Below are positions 28,319 through 37,220 of a stretch of DNA of 64,000 nucleotides, in pieces; position 1 is the first letter of the stretch; every line of letters starts with the position of its first letter. The stretch is taken from assembly GCA_027306605.1 (NCBI GenBank), contig DAHUZK010000016.1, forward strand, positions 26,772 to 90,771, in the 5' to 3' direction. The notes beneath the pieces are model-generated. The model searched no databases. It saw only the letters and a program-made list of their open reading frames with translations, and was not told where the DNA came from. Both the position numbers and the translations under genes were made by a program. Origin of the DNA: Acidimicrobiaceae bacterium. Lineage in GTDB: Bacteria > Actinomycetota > Acidimicrobiia > Acidimicrobiales > RAAP-2.

Positions 28319-28840
28319 GTGAGCCTGGAGCACCTGTGGGCCGGGTGGCGGCGCGAGTACATCGTCGAGGCGACGGCGCGTGAGCGGGCCGGCGCGATCC
28401 TCCACGGCGCCGACCAGTGCGTCTTCTGCCGGCTGGCGGCCAGCGGGCCGCCCTCGGAGGACAACTGCGTGGTGTGGCGGGGCGAGCACGCCTTCGCCGC
28501 GCTGAACGCGTATCCGTACGCCAGCGGCCACTTGCTGGTGCTGCCGTTGCGACACGTGGGGCCGCTTTCCGACCTGTCGGAGGACGAATCGGCCGAGCTG
28601 TGGTCGGCGACCCGGCAGTCGGTGGCGGCGATCGAGGTCGCCTACGAGCCGGACGGGCACAACCTTGGTGCCAATCTCGGGCGTGCCGCCGGCGCCGGAC
28701 TGCCCGCACATCTGCACGTGCACGTCCTGCCCCGTTGGTCGGGCGACACCAACTTCATGACCTCGGTGGCGGAGACCCGCGTGATGCCCGAAACGCTGCA
28801 GCAGTCCTGGAAGAGGCTCACCGACGCCTGGTCCCGATAG
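28319..28840 (+). CDS. HIT-family AP4A phosphorylase-like protein
   Basis: CVFCRL; HIT triad HLHVHVLPRW; adjacent to thrS as in mycobacteria. Confidence 0.9.
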   Translation: MSLEHLWAGWRREYIVEATARERAGAILHGADQCVFCRLAASGPPSEDNCVVWRGEHAFAALNAYPYASGHLLVLPLRHVGPLSDLSEDESAELWSATRQSVAAIEVAYEPDGHNLGANLGRAAGAGLPAHLHVHVLPRWSGDTNFMTSVAETRVMPETLQQSWKRLTDAWSR

Positions 28841-28916
28841 CAGGACGCCGCCCGGAGACGCCGCCCCCGCCGCTCCCGGCGACCCCGGCACTCCCGACAC
28901 TCCCGGCGGCCCGGGC

Positions 28917-30095
28917 GTGCCGCCGGTGGGGACGGGTGCCGATCCGGTCGCGGCTGCGGAGGTCCCCGCCGATCCTTCGGCGAACGCCGTGCCGCACCGA
29001 GGCAGGCGGCGCTTCGTGCGGACTGCCTGGCCCGCCATCCGCATCGTGGTCGGTTTCGGCCTGGTGGGGTTGGCGGTATGGGTGCTGTCGTCCAAGGGCA
29101 CGGAGCTCTCCGGATTCGCCAACATCATCAAGACGCTCGATTGGTGGTGGGTGCCGCTGGCCTTCGCGGCGGAGGTCCTCTCCTACGTGTGCTTCTCCGC
29201 CATGCAGTACGAGCTCTTCCGGGCGGGCCACCTCGTCCCGCCCTGGCGCCCCCTGGTCAAGCTTTCGTTCGCCTCGCAGGCCCTGACCAATTCATTGCCG
29301 GTGGGCAACGCCGTCGCGACCGTGTACGGCTTTCGCTGGTTCCGCCGCTTCGGCGCCGACAACACCTTGGCGGTGTGGGCCCTCGCCGGCACCCTCGTCG
29401 CGGCCATGGTCAGCCTCTCGCTCGTCGCCGTCATCGGTCTCGGGCTGGCGACCAACCAGGGCGCATCCCTCGATCTCGTCCCCGTGCTCATCGGGGCGTT
29501 CGTCTTCGCGCTCACCCTCGGATCTCTGTTCGTGTACGAACGACCGCTCAACGCCGTGGTGTCCGCGGCACTGCGCGTGTCGGTGCGGCTGACCGGGCGG
29601 CCACGAGGCGACACCCACCAACAGGTCGATTCGGTCATGACCTGGATGACGGCGGTCCGGCTCAGCTGGTCGCAGATCGGCCGCATCGTCAGCTGGGGCA
29701 CGTTCAACTGGCTGCTCGACTGCGCCTGCTTCGCCATGATGTTCCTGGCCATCCATGCACCCATCCCGTGGAAGGGTCTGCTGCTGGCCTACGGCGCCGG
29801 ACAGCTGGCCGCCACGCTGCCGATCACGCCGGGGGGGCTCGGTGTCGTCGAGGGCAGCATCACCGTCGCCCTGGTGGCGTTCGGCGGGGCCGAGAGCAGC
29901 ACGGCCTATGCGGTGCTGCTCTATCGCATCATCAGCTTCTGGTTCATCCTGGTCGTCGGGTGGCTCTTCATCGGGCAGCTGGCGCTGCAGGTGCGCTGGG
30001 GGCGCTGGACCCGCCAGGCCATGGCCAGTGACGTCGAGGCTGGACCGGTGGCGTACGAGCCGGCGGTCTCCACGGTGGGGGAGGAAGCAGAATGA
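28917..30095 (+). CDS. UPF0104 / lysylphosphatidylglycerol synthase TM-region-like (flippase-like) membrane protein
   Basis: Multiple TM; LPITPGGLGVVEGSITVALVAFG motif typical of the family. Confidence 0.82.
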   Translation: MPPVGTGADPVAAAEVPADPSANAVPHRGRRRFVRTAWPAIRIVVGFGLVGLAVWVLSSKGTELSGFANIIKTLDWWWVPLAFAAEVLSYVCFSAMQYELFRAGHLVPPWRPLVKLSFASQALTNSLPVGNAVATVYGFRWFRRFGADNTLAVWALAGTLVAAMVSLSLVAVIGLGLATNQGASLDLVPVLIGAFVFALTLGSLFVYERPLNAVVSAALRVSVRLTGRPRGDTHQQVDSVMTWMTAVRLSWSQIGRIVSWGTFNWLLDCACFAMMFLAIHAPIPWKGLLLAYGAGQLAATLPITPGGLGVVEGSITVALVAFGGAESSTAYAVLLYRIISFWFILVVGWLFIGQLALQVRWGRWTRQAMASDVEAGPVAYEPAVSTVGEEAE

Positions 30096-30535
30096 GAAGA
30101 GCTCGGTGCCGGTCCGGCGTGACGCGCCTCGCCGGCGCGACCGCCGCCCTCGTTCTCGCCGCCTCGCTGCTCGCTGCCTGTTCGTCGGCCCGCACCGACA
30201 TCGGGACCACCAACGAGTCCTGCTACCTCGCCCTGCCGACGGCGGCCAAGGCGGTCGGTGGACACGCCCATCTCGACGGGGTCCGCAAGTACTCGCTCGG
30301 CGCAATGAAGACCATCGCTCCCCGGCTCTACGGCCGGCTGGCCGACCACGTCCCGAAGGGGAAGAGCGTGTGCCTCGCCGCCTACACGGGTCATTTCACG
30401 CACGACTCGGTCTCGAAGCCGCTCGGCCGTCCGGTCGGGACCTTCGCGGTGGCGGTCGTCACGATCCCGGGGGACGACCTCTTGGGCACGCTCGTCCTCA
30501 GGAAGCTCCCGGTGCGCTTCCAGGATCTCTTCTGA
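30092..30535 (+). CDS. Putative lipoprotein, unknown family
   Basis: Signal peptide with lipobox SLLAAC; ATGA overlap with upstream gene. Confidence 0.75.
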   Translation: MRRARCRSGVTRLAGATAALVLAASLLAACSSARTDIGTTNESCYLALPTAAKAVGGHAHLDGVRKYSLGAMKTIAPRLYGRLADHVPKGKSVCLAAYTGHFTHDSVSKPLGRPVGTFAVAVVTIPGDDLLGTLVLRKLPVRFQDLF

Positions 30536-30600
30536 CGTCGGACGGGCCACATCCTGACGTCGGACCAGCCGGAACGACCAGGAGCTCGGACCTATCGGAC

Positions 30601-32700
30601 CTAGGAGTCCTCCGCCTTGGCGATCGAGGCCATCAGGTGCTCGGGCACCGGGTCGTAGTGGTCGTAGGCGGCGGAGAACGTGCCCCGGCCGCCCGTCAAG
30701 GCCCGCAGGTCCACGGCGTAGCGGGTGATCTCCGCCGTCGGCACGGTCGCCGTCACGGTCTGGTATCCCTCCGTGTCGGCCGGGTCCGTCCCCACGATGC
30801 GGGCCCGGCGTGACGAGAGGTCACCCAGCACGTCGCCCTGGCAGTCGTCGGGGATGGTCACCGACAGTCGCGACACCGGCTCCAGCACGATAGGGCCCGC
30901 GTCCGCCATGGCGGCCTTGACGGCCAGGGCGGCCGCCATCTTGAAGCTCACCTCGTTGGAGTCGACGGAGTGCGCCTTGTCGTCGTCGACGGTCACTGCG
31001 ACGTCGACCACCGGGAAGCCGTACACACCGCCCCCCGCGAAGGACTCGAGGACCCCCTTCTCCACCGCGGGGATGTACTGCCGCGGGATGGCGCCGCCCA
31101 CCACCTCGTCGTGGAACTCGAAGCCGGTGCCACGTGGCAGCGGCTCGAGCCGCAGGTGCGCCACCCCGAACTGGCCGTGCCCGCCCGACTGCTTCTTGTG
31201 CTTGCCCTCCGCCGCCGCCGGTTTGGTGATGGTCTCCCGGTAGGGGATGCGGAGGTCCTCCCGTTCGACGTGGACGTTGAACTTGCGTTCCAGTCGTTCC
31301 ACGGTCACCGCGAGATGCACCTCACCACTCACGCCGAGGATGGTCTGATGCGTCTCGTCGTCCCGGGTCACCGTCAACGAGGGATCCTCGTCGCACAGAC
31401 GTTGTAGCGCGGACATGAGCTTGTCGTCGTCGGCCCGGGAAGCGGGCTTCACGGCGACGTGGAGCGCCGGCGGGGGCAGCTCCGCCGGCAGGACCGTGAC
31501 CGACTGGCCCTTGGCGGACAGGGTGTCACCCGTCCGCGCGCCGTTCAGCCGCGGCACCGCCACGAAGTCCCCGGCCACCACGGCCCCCGAGACGGACGAC
31601 GCGGTGTGCCCGGAGAGGCTCTGCAGCGCGTGCAGCCGCTCCTCTTCGCGGCTCCGTGAGTTGACCAGCACGGCGTCGGGCTGGAGGGTGCCCGAGACGA
31701 CCTTGCACAGCGACACCTTCCCGGTGTGGCCGTCGTTGAAGGTCTTGGTCACCGTCAGGACCGTCGGGCCCGACGGGTCGGCCGGGATCTCGATCGGCTC
31801 GGTCCCCGCCATGGCCAGCGCCGGGGTGCGCGAGCCCGGCGTGGGGCACAGCTCCTCGATCAGCCGGGCCAGCCGGTCCACGCCCACGCCGCTGGCGGCG
31901 GAGCAGCAGAGGACCGGGAACACGGCGGCGGCCGCCACCCCTCCAGCCAGGCTCTTCTCGAGCTCGGCGTAGTCGAGGGTCTCGCCGTTGAGATAGCGCT
32001 CCATCAGGTCGTCGTCCCCGACCACGATGCCCTCCACCAGCTGCTCGTGGACGGTGTGCTCCTCGTCGACCAGCTCGTCGGGGATCGGTCCCTCGTGCCC
32101 GCTCGGTGGCACCGTGCCGTCGACCGCGGCGCCGCCGGCCGGCACGTCGTAGTGCGTCGCCGTGTCGTCGAGCAGGTCGATGACGCCGTGGAACTCGGCC
32201 TCGTGGCCGATGGGCAGCTCGACGGGCGCCACGCCGGCGCCGAACGACGAGCGGATCTCCGCCAGCACGCGGTCGAAGTCGGCCCGCTCCCGGTCGAGCT
32301 TGTTGACCACGATCACCCTCGGCACGCCCAGCCGGGCCGCGGCGCGCCAGGCGTCGTGGGTCTGGGCCTGCACGCCGTCGGTGGCGCTCACGACGAGGAC
32401 GGCCAGGTCGACGTTGGCCAGGGCCGTCACCATCTCGCCGGCGAAGTCGGCGTACCCGGGCGTGTCGAGCAGGTTGACCTTGACCCCGTTGACCGTGAAG
32501 GGCGCCAGGCTGCTCGAGATCGACAGCTGACGGGCCACCTCCTCGGGCTCGGAGTCCATGACGGTGGTGCCCTTTTCGACCGAACCCCGCCTGCCGATGG
32601 AGCCGGTGGCGGCCAGCAGGGCTTCGGCCAGGGTCGTCTTTCCCGCCCCGTGATGCCCGACGAGGGCCACGTTGCGGATTGCGGTCGGGTCGTGTGGCAC
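30601..32700 (-). CDS. Elongation factor G-like GTPase (FusA2-type)
   Basis: GHHGAGKTTLAEALL, LLDTPGYADFAGEM, NKLD; EF-G domains III-V; SD GGAGGACC before GTG 32700. Confidence 0.92.
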   Translation of the reverse strand: MPHDPTAIRNVALVGHHGAGKTTLAEALLAATGSIGRRGSVEKGTTVMDSEPEEVARQLSISSSLAPFTVNGVKVNLLDTPGYADFAGEMVTALANVDLAVLVVSATDGVQAQTHDAWRAAARLGVPRVIVVNKLDRERADFDRVLAEIRSSFGAGVAPVELPIGHEAEFHGVIDLLDDTATHYDVPAGGAAVDGTVPPSGHEGPIPDELVDEEHTVHEQLVEGIVVGDDDLMERYLNGETLDYAELEKSLAGGVAAAAVFPVLCCSAASGVGVDRLARLIEELCPTPGSRTPALAMAGTEPIEIPADPSGPTVLTVTKTFNDGHTGKVSLCKVVSGTLQPDAVLVNSRSREEERLHALQSLSGHTASSVSGAVVAGDFVAVPRLNGARTGDTLSAKGQSVTVLPAELPPPALHVAVKPASRADDDKLMSALQRLCDEDPSLTVTRDDETHQTILGVSGEVHLAVTVERLERKFNVHVEREDLRIPYRETITKPAAAEGKHKKQSGGHGQFGVAHLRLEPLPRGTGFEFHDEVVGGAIPRQYIPAVEKGVLESFAGGGVYGFPVVDVAVTVDDDKAHSVDSNEVSFKMAAALAVKAAMADAGPIVLEPVSRLSVTIPDDCQGDVLGDLSSRRARIVGTDPADTEGYQTVTATVPTAEITRYAVDLRALTGGRGTFSAAYDHYDPVPEHLMASIAKAEDS

Positions 32701-32816
32701 CTGGTCCTCCGTCCGTCCTCGCCCGGTGAGGCCTCCCCCCGCACCGGCTCGTGATGACGAGTGTACGACCGCCCGCCCCGGGCTGCCCGGTGCCGTCCCG
32801 CCTCCGCCGCCCCGCC

Positions 32817-33731
32817 CTAGCGCTCGCGCCCGTCCTCGCCACCGACGGCGGGAGCGAGGGCATCGCCGGCTGCGGTGCGGGCGGCCAGCGCGTCCTCGTA
32901 CTCGCGCCGCACGGCGTAGCGGACGAAGAGCCCGAGGGTGTCGACCAGGAGCCGCCACACGGCCCTGAGCGAGATCGTGCTGCCGAACCGCTCCTCGATC
33001 CGCACCGGCGCTTCCACCAGGCGGGTGTAGCCCAGTCGCCGCGCCAGGACCAGCAGCTCGAGGTCGAGCGCGAAGCGGCTCTCCCGCAGCAGGGGCAACA
33101 CGTCGCTGACCACGGTGCGGTCCACCAGCTTGATCCCGACCTGCGTGTCCTTGACGTTGAGGCGGAAGAGGAGGTGGATGAGACGTTGGTAGCCCCAGGA
33201 GTAGAGGCGGCGCAGGGGCGGGTAGTGGACCGACGACTCGGGATGGCGTTTGGAGCCGATGATGATGTCGGGTTCCTCGGACTGCATGACGGAGACGAAG
33301 GAGCCGACGAACTCGGGCGAGATGTCCCCGTCGGCGTCGATGAAGCCGAGATACCGCCCCCGTCCCATCCCCAGCCCCGACCGCAGCGCGTGGCCCTTGC
33401 CGACGTTGTCGGGGAAGGAGACCTGGCGCACCACGCTCTCGGGGAAGCCGTCGAGGGTGAACGGGCTGCCGTCGGTCGAGCCGTCGGAGACGGTGATGAT
33501 CTCGAAGGTCATGCCCGAGGTGTCGAGCACCCGCACCATGTGCTCGACGGTCGAGCGCAGGCGTTCGCCGGGGTTGTAATAGGGGACGACGATGGTCACG
33601 TCGAGCGTCGGCTCCGGGAGTGTGGTGACGTGGCGTCGGGGTTCCCCCGCGCTCTTGGACTCGGTCACCGGCACTGTTGCCTCACGTGCTGTTGCCTCAC
33701 GTGCTCCCCGTTCCGCCTCGCCACCGGTCAT
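32817..33731 (-). CDS. GT2 family glycosyltransferase (polyprenyl/dolichyl-phosphate hexose synthase-like)
   Basis: VTIVVPYYNPGERLRSTVEHM..VSDGSTDGS..GFIDADGDISPEF; KDTQVGIKLVDR; start uncertain. Confidence 0.85.
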   Translation of the reverse strand: MTGGEAERGAREATAREATVPVTESKSAGEPRRHVTTLPEPTLDVTIVVPYYNPGERLRSTVEHMVRVLDTSGMTFEIITVSDGSTDGSPFTLDGFPESVVRQVSFPDNVGKGHALRSGLGMGRGRYLGFIDADGDISPEFVGSFVSVMQSEEPDIIIGSKRHPESSVHYPPLRRLYSWGYQRLIHLLFRLNVKDTQVGIKLVDRTVVSDVLPLLRESRFALDLELLVLARRLGYTRLVEAPVRIEERFGSTISLRAVWRLLVDTLGLFVRYAVRREYEDALAARTAAGDALAPAVGGEDGRER

Positions 33732-33827
33732 GCCCGTGTCCGACGCGGCATCAGCTGGCGAGGCTACCGGCCCGCGCCAGGGTGCGGACCCGCGCCACCC
33801 CGCAGAGCCGGGCCCCCCGGGTCATCA

Positions 33828-33900
33828 CCGATGTGGCCGCCGCTGCTCGGCGCGTTGACCAGGACATCCACCGGGTCTCTTCCGATCGCGGCCACATCGG
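33828..33900. repeat. Inverted repeat with 13-bp perfect arms (CCGATGTGGCCGC / GCGGCCACATCGG), 47-nt spacer
   Basis: Arms 33828-33840 and 33888-33900, read directly. Confidence 0.85.
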
Positions 33901-33992
33901 GCCTGCTCCTGGGCGCCGAGAATCGGGGTCGCGATGGTAGAGTCCTGTGAGAGCGCCGCCCCCCGCCCGGGCCGCGCACTAGAGGAGTCACA

Positions 33993-34889
33993 TTGTTCGA
34001 CGGCCGCTGGCGCAACGGCGTGGACCGGACCACGGGTCCGGTCGGCCAGGCCCTCCACCGCCATGGCATCACCGCCGATGTGCTCACCGCCACCGGCTTG
34101 GTCTCGGCTACCGGCACGGCCATCCTGGTGGCCAGCGGCCACCTGCACTGGGCCATCCTGCTGCTGATCGTGACGGGTATGCACGACCTGCTCGACGGGC
34201 CTGTGGCCAAGGCGGCGGGCACCGCATCGGTGCGGGGGGCGTTCTTCGATTCCGTCGTCGACCGCATCGCCGACGCCGTCCTCATGATGGGCTGTGCCTG
34301 GTTCCTGCTCGACCAGGGGAGTGGCCACCTCGCGCTCCTGCCCATGGCCATCCTGGCGGTGACCGCTCTGATCTCCTACGAGCGGGCGAAGGCGGAGTCG
34401 CTCGGCCTCTCGGCGAAGGGCGGGCTCATGGAGCGCGGCGAGCGCATGTTCGTGCTGGGCGTCGCCTTCTTGAGCCAGGCCATCTTCGTTCCGGTGCTCT
34501 GGATCCTCTTCGCACTCGTCTCGTTCACCGCCATCGCGCGCTTCGTCAAGGTCTGGAACGCAGCTTCGGGCCGCGACGAGGTCATCCGGCGGCGCATCGA
34601 GGCCTGGCGTGAGGGCCGCGTCGACTCGCGCTGGCGTGCCTGGCGGGAGGGCCGTGAGTTCGCAGGCCGGCCACGCCGCGAGCACGCGAGGGCACGGACG
34701 ACCACCGGTGCACCGGTGGGTCGCTGGCGGGCCCGTCGCCAGGAGACGCCGAGCAGCCGATCGGGCCGGACCATGCGTGAGCGCCGCCGCGCCGCCCGGC
34801 GTCACCCTGACGGTGCCACCGCACCCCGAACCGGCGTGACCGGGCGTGCCGCCGGTCGGCGGACGCCGCCGCCGTCCGGCACGCGCTGA
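33993..34889 (+). CDS. pgsA: CDP-alcohol phosphatidyltransferase (PI/PIP synthase-like)
   Basis: CDP-AP motif DGPVAKAAGTASVRGAFFDSVVD; TTG start with GAGGAG SD; syntenic position upstream of patA-pimA. Confidence 0.85.
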   Translation: MFDGRWRNGVDRTTGPVGQALHRHGITADVLTATGLVSATGTAILVASGHLHWAILLLIVTGMHDLLDGPVAKAAGTASVRGAFFDSVVDRIADAVLMMGCAWFLLDQGSGHLALLPMAILAVTALISYERAKAESLGLSAKGGLMERGERMFVLGVAFLSQAIFVPVLWILFALVSFTAIARFVKVWNAASGRDEVIRRRIEAWREGRVDSRWRAWREGREFAGRPRREHARARTTTGAPVGRWRARRQETPSSRSGRTMRERRRAARRHPDGATAPRTGVTGRAAGRRTPPPSGTR

Positions 34890-35002
34890 GGAACGGCGGA
34901 CCCACGACCCGCGTCCCACGCCGCACGACCACCCTCCGCCCTCCGTCGCCCACCCGTCCCGACCTGCTGACCGGCTTCTCTCGATCCCGCCATGACCTGC
35001 CC

Positions 35003-36049
35003 GTGAGAGCCCGAGACCAGGGCACGCCGCCGCTCGAGACCCGGCCACACGGCGCCGGTCCACACGGCGCCGGTCCAGGGCACTGGCGCGACACGGCGCG
35101 CTACGCGACGTATCGAGGGCTGGGGTTCGCACTGGGCCATGTCCCAGAACAGGTCGCGTACGGGGTCGCTGATGTCGTGTCGCGATTCATGGCACGCGGT
35201 GACACGTTGGCGATGAACCAACGGCACATGCGGCGGGTGCTCGCCAGCGAATGCCCCGACGGTGTGGAGCCCGATCCCGAGCTGGTGCGACGCTGGAGCA
35301 AGCGGACGTTCACGTCGTATGCGCGCTACTGGGCCGACGGTGCCCGACTGCCCTACGTCGGACCCGACGGCGTCCGCGCACGCTGGCGCCTCGAATGCGG
35401 GGTGGAGCACCTGCGCGCTGCCGTGACGCAGGGAAAGGGTGCCGTCGTCGCGTTGCCGCACGTCGGGAGCTGGGAGTGGGGCGGGTATTGGCTCGGCCTC
35501 GAGGGCATGCCCATGACGGCGGTCGTGGAGCGCCTCGAGCCCGAGCAGCTGTTCGAGTGGTTCGTGACCCAGAGGGCGGCGATGGGCCTGACGGCGGTGC
35601 CCTTGGGCGAGGGGTCCAGCATGGCGCTCATTCGCGCCCTGAAACAGAACCGTCTGGCGGGACTCGTGAGTGACCGCGACCTCGTGGGCAACGGCGTCGA
35701 GGTGGAATTCTTCGGCGAGAAGACGACCATGCCCGGCGGCGCCGCCACGCTTGCTCTCCGCACGGGCGCGCCGCTGATACCCGTCGTGGTCTACTCGGGA
35801 CCCGGCAGCTGGCACACCGGTGTCGTGCACGAGCCGATCGAGACGGTGCGCAGGGGCACGTTGCGCGAGGACATCGAACGGGTGACCCAGGATCTCGCCA
35901 AGGTGTTCGAGCACGACATCCGTTGTCACCCCGAGCAGTGGCACCTGTACCAGCCGAACTGGCCGAGCGACAGAGGGTGGAGCGAGCGACAGGCGGTGAG
36001 CGAGCGACAGGCGGTGAGGACGACGGACGACCGGTCATTCAGGTCATGA
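35003..36049 (+). CDS. Phosphatidylinositol mannoside acyltransferase-like (PatA / LpxL family)
   Basis: LPHVGSWEWGGYWL (HX4E), VSDRDL, MPGGAATLALRTGAPLIPV. Confidence 0.88.
   Translation: MRARDQGTPPLETRPHGAGPHGAGPGHWRDTARYATYRGLGFALGHVPEQVAYGVADVVSRFMARGDTLAMNQRHMRRVLASECPDGVEPDPELVRRWSKRTFTSYARYWADGARLPYVGPDGVRARWRLECGVEHLRAAVTQGKGAVVALPHVGSWEWGGYWLGLEGMPMTAVVERLEPEQLFEWFVTQRAAMGLTAVPLGEGSSMALIRALKQNRLAGLVSDRDLVGNGVEVEFFGEKTTMPGGAATLALRTGAPLIPVVVYSGPGSWHTGVVHEPIETVRRGTLREDIERVTQDLAKVFEHDIRCHPEQWHLYQPNWPSDRGWSERQAVSERQAVRTTDDRSFRS
35045..35074. repeat. 15-bp tandem duplication near the patA start
   Basis: ccacacggcgccggt x2, encodes PHGAGPHGAGP. Confidence 0.85.
35981..36016. repeat. 18-bp tandem duplication near the patA stop
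   Basis: agcgagcgacaggcggtg x2, encodes SERQAVSERQAV. Confidence 0.85.
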
Positions 36050-37164
36050 GGATCGCCATGGTGTCGCCCTATGCGCTCACCCGGCCCGGTGGCGTGCAAG
36101 GGCAGGTGATCGGACTGGCGCATGCCCTGCGGGAGCGAGGGCACGAGGTGACGATCGTGTGCCCTCTCGATGAGGACCGGCCGGTCCCGCAGGGTCTCGG
36201 CGACCACTACCCGATCGGGCATCCCACCGGGCTGCGTTCCAATGGCTCTGTCGCCCCGGTCGCCTTCTGTCCCACGGCGTCGGTCCGTGTCGAGCGGTTC
36301 GCCCGGAAGGGCGGATTCGACGTGCTGCACGTGCACGAGCCCCTGGCGCCGATGGCTGCATACGGACTGGTGCTCACCGCGCCCCTGCCCATGGTCGGCA
36401 CCTACCACCGCGCCGGGGTGAGCCGATGGGTGTGGATCCTCAAGCCGCTGGCCGAGCTGGTGGGGCGCCGGATGCAGGTCCGCGTCGCGGTCTCGGAAGC
36501 GGCGCGCCAAACGGGTCTGCGCTCTGGCGGAGGCGAATTCGAGGTGCTCTTCAACGGCGTGGACATGCAGCGCTTCGAATCGGCGGAGCCCGTGCGCGAC
36601 CCGGCGGGACGGCCCACGGTGCTGTTCCTCGGCCGCCACGAGGAGCGCAAGGGCCTGAGCGTCCTCCTCGACGCCTTCGCCATGTTGGAACGTCCCGCCG
36701 TGCTGTGGATCGCAGGGGGCGGATCGGCGGGGGACGTGCAGCGTCGGCGCCATCCCGAATCGGACCGGGTCCACTGGCTCGGCATCCTGAGCGACGACGA
36801 GGTGGCCTCCCGGCTGGCCGGGGCGGACGTGCTCTGCGCGCCATCGCTCTACGGCGAGTCCTTCGGGATGGTCCTCCTGGAGGGCATGGCAGCGGGATGC
36901 GCTGTGGTCGCCTCCGATATCGAGGGCTACCGGATGGCGGCGGGCGGGCACGCCTCGCTCGTGCCCCCGGGTGACACGCGGGCGTTGTCCCGCGCCCTGG
37001 GCGTGGCGCTGGCGGACGCCGTCGAGGGGAGCGGGCTGTCGACCGCCGAGGCGCGCAAGGCCGCCGTCGAGCACGCCCGTGCCTGGTCGATGGACACCCT
37101 GGCCGAGCGCTACCTGGAGATCTACGAGCGGGCCATTGCCCTCTCCCGTGCTGGGAAACGGTGA
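36046..37164 (+). CDS. pimA: Phosphatidyl-myo-inositol mannosyltransferase (GT4)
   Basis: MRIAMVSPYALTRPGGVQGQVIGLAHALRERGHEV; LFNGVD..; APSLYGESFGMVLLEGMAAGCAVVASDIEGYR; ATGA overlap with patA. Confidence 0.92.
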   Translation: MRIAMVSPYALTRPGGVQGQVIGLAHALRERGHEVTIVCPLDEDRPVPQGLGDHYPIGHPTGLRSNGSVAPVAFCPTASVRVERFARKGGFDVLHVHEPLAPMAAYGLVLTAPLPMVGTYHRAGVSRWVWILKPLAELVGRRMQVRVAVSEAARQTGLRSGGGEFEVLFNGVDMQRFESAEPVRDPAGRPTVLFLGRHEERKGLSVLLDAFAMLERPAVLWIAGGGSAGDVQRRRHPESDRVHWLGILSDDEVASRLAGADVLCAPSLYGESFGMVLLEGMAAGCAVVASDIEGYRMAAGGHASLVPPGDTRALSRALGVALADAVEGSGLSTAEARKAAVEHARAWSMDTLAERYLEIYERAIALSRAGKR

Positions 37165-37220
37165 GGGCAGGCCTGGTCGGATCCGGACCACGACGGGTCC
37201 TGCCGTAGGCTGGTCCCGTC

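Noticed and set aside
25663-28464. 933-aa minus-strand ORF opposite mshC/thrS/HIT
   Set aside because: Antisense shadow of well-supported genes
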